Assembly (NCBI GenBank): GCA_036986135.1
Contig: BTQZ01000042.1
Location: forward strand, 1-22,147
Direction of reading: 5' to 3'
DNA length: 22,147 nucleotides
Source: JADFRG01 sp036986135
GTDB taxonomy: Bacteria; Chloroflexota; Anaerolineae; Anaerolineales; E44-bin32
In this document: piece by piece, positions 22,025 to 22,147 of the stretch
Layout of the letters: every line of letters begins with the position of its first letter
Numbering within the stretch: the first letter of the stretch is position 1
Program-made: the position numbers and the translations under genes
The notes under the pieces: generated by a model
Databases searched by the model: none
Seen by the model: only the letters and a program-made list of their open reading frames with translations
What the model was told of the DNA's origin: nothing

Positions 22025-22147
22025 GTCTCGGGAGCTCAACCTGATCGGCAAATCCTGGACCAAGGTCGACGCCATGGGCAAGGTGACCGGTGAAACGCTC
22101 TATGCGGACGATCTGCACCTGCCGCACATGCTGTACTGCAAGATCCT
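22017..22147 (+). CDS. Molybdenum-binding subunit of the hydroxylase (partial, cut by window end)
   Basis: The first 43 codons are visible from GTG 22017, in a frame overlapping the small-subunit stop by 8 nt. The peptide LNLIGKSWTKVDAMGKVTGE, followed by LYADDLHLPHMLYCKIL, matches the conserved start of CoxL/XdhA-type large subunits (GK...R.DA..KVTG...Y..D...PGML..KI). GGGAA precedes the start at a workable distance. The active-site region lies beyond the window, so substrate cannot be assigned. The FAD subunit has not appeared yet and may lie downstream. Confidence 0.88.
   Translation, partial: MAESRELNLIGKSWTKVDAMGKVTGETLYADDLHLPHMLYCKI

Overview
The window looks like about 22 kb of a moderately GC-rich chromosome from a member of the Chloroflexota, probably an uncultured Anaerolineae- or Dehalococcoidia-like lineage. 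The assignment rests on gene content: a standalone archaeal-type Elp3 like the one known from Dehalococcoides, a large DnaE with an intact PHP domain, a phosphofructokinase with pyrophosphate-type residues, tandem LysM/M23 endopeptidases, a bactofilin-like membrane protein behind an ECF sigma factor, and a B12-dependent acyl-CoA mutase beside a molybdenum hydroxylase operon. No phylogeny was run, so the placement is inference.

Layout. 1-309: four perfect 19-bp tandem repeats, then the rho promoter and a C-rich leader. 310-1590: rho. 1786-3997: two tandem, paralogous LysM/M23 cell-wall endopeptidases. 4170-4583 (minus): a tRNA cluster, Ser(UGA), Ser(GCU), a decayed tRNA-Arg copy and an intact tRNA-Arg(GCG). 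4677-7070: a divergent pair, a Trm9-like SAM methyltransferase (minus) and Elp3 (plus), starts 33 bp apart. 7349-7762 (minus): an unknown 137-residue protein. 7945-9960: an ABC exporter half-transporter with an unusual insert in its ATPase domain. 10106-12241: a translationally coupled operon of ECF sigma factor, zinc-less membrane anti-sigma candidate and secreted/membrane bactofilin-like protein, closed by a strong hairpin terminator. 12465-16496: dnaE with a disordered linker containing a 51-bp minisatellite. 16602-17750: phosphofructokinase. 17780-18459 (minus): a VapBC-type toxin-antitoxin pair with its operator. 18553-18828 (minus): a radC pseudogene. 18881-20560 (minus): an acyl-CoA mutase large subunit annotated by similarity as methylmalonyl-CoA mutase but carrying isobutyryl-CoA-mutase specificity residues. 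20722-22147 (plus): an IclR regulator with a palindromic operator, then the [2Fe-2S] subunit and the start of the molybdenum subunit of a xanthine-dehydrogenase-family enzyme.

How they fit together. Most genes are housekeeping (termination, replication, glycolysis, cell wall). Three groups are more informative. Elp3 plus a Trm9-like methyltransferase beside tRNA genes suggests a bacterial version of the eukaryotic wobble-uridine cm5U/mcm5U pathway. The sigma/anti-sigma/bactofilin operon looks like an envelope-stress module. The mutase, IclR and molybdenum hydroxylase group looks like a regulated catabolic island, with the toxin-antitoxin pair and radC remnant marking an exchange-prone junction beside it.

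Many promoters share an extended -10 (TGcTATAATC) without a recognisable -35 box; rho and the mutase share an identical 16-mer there.
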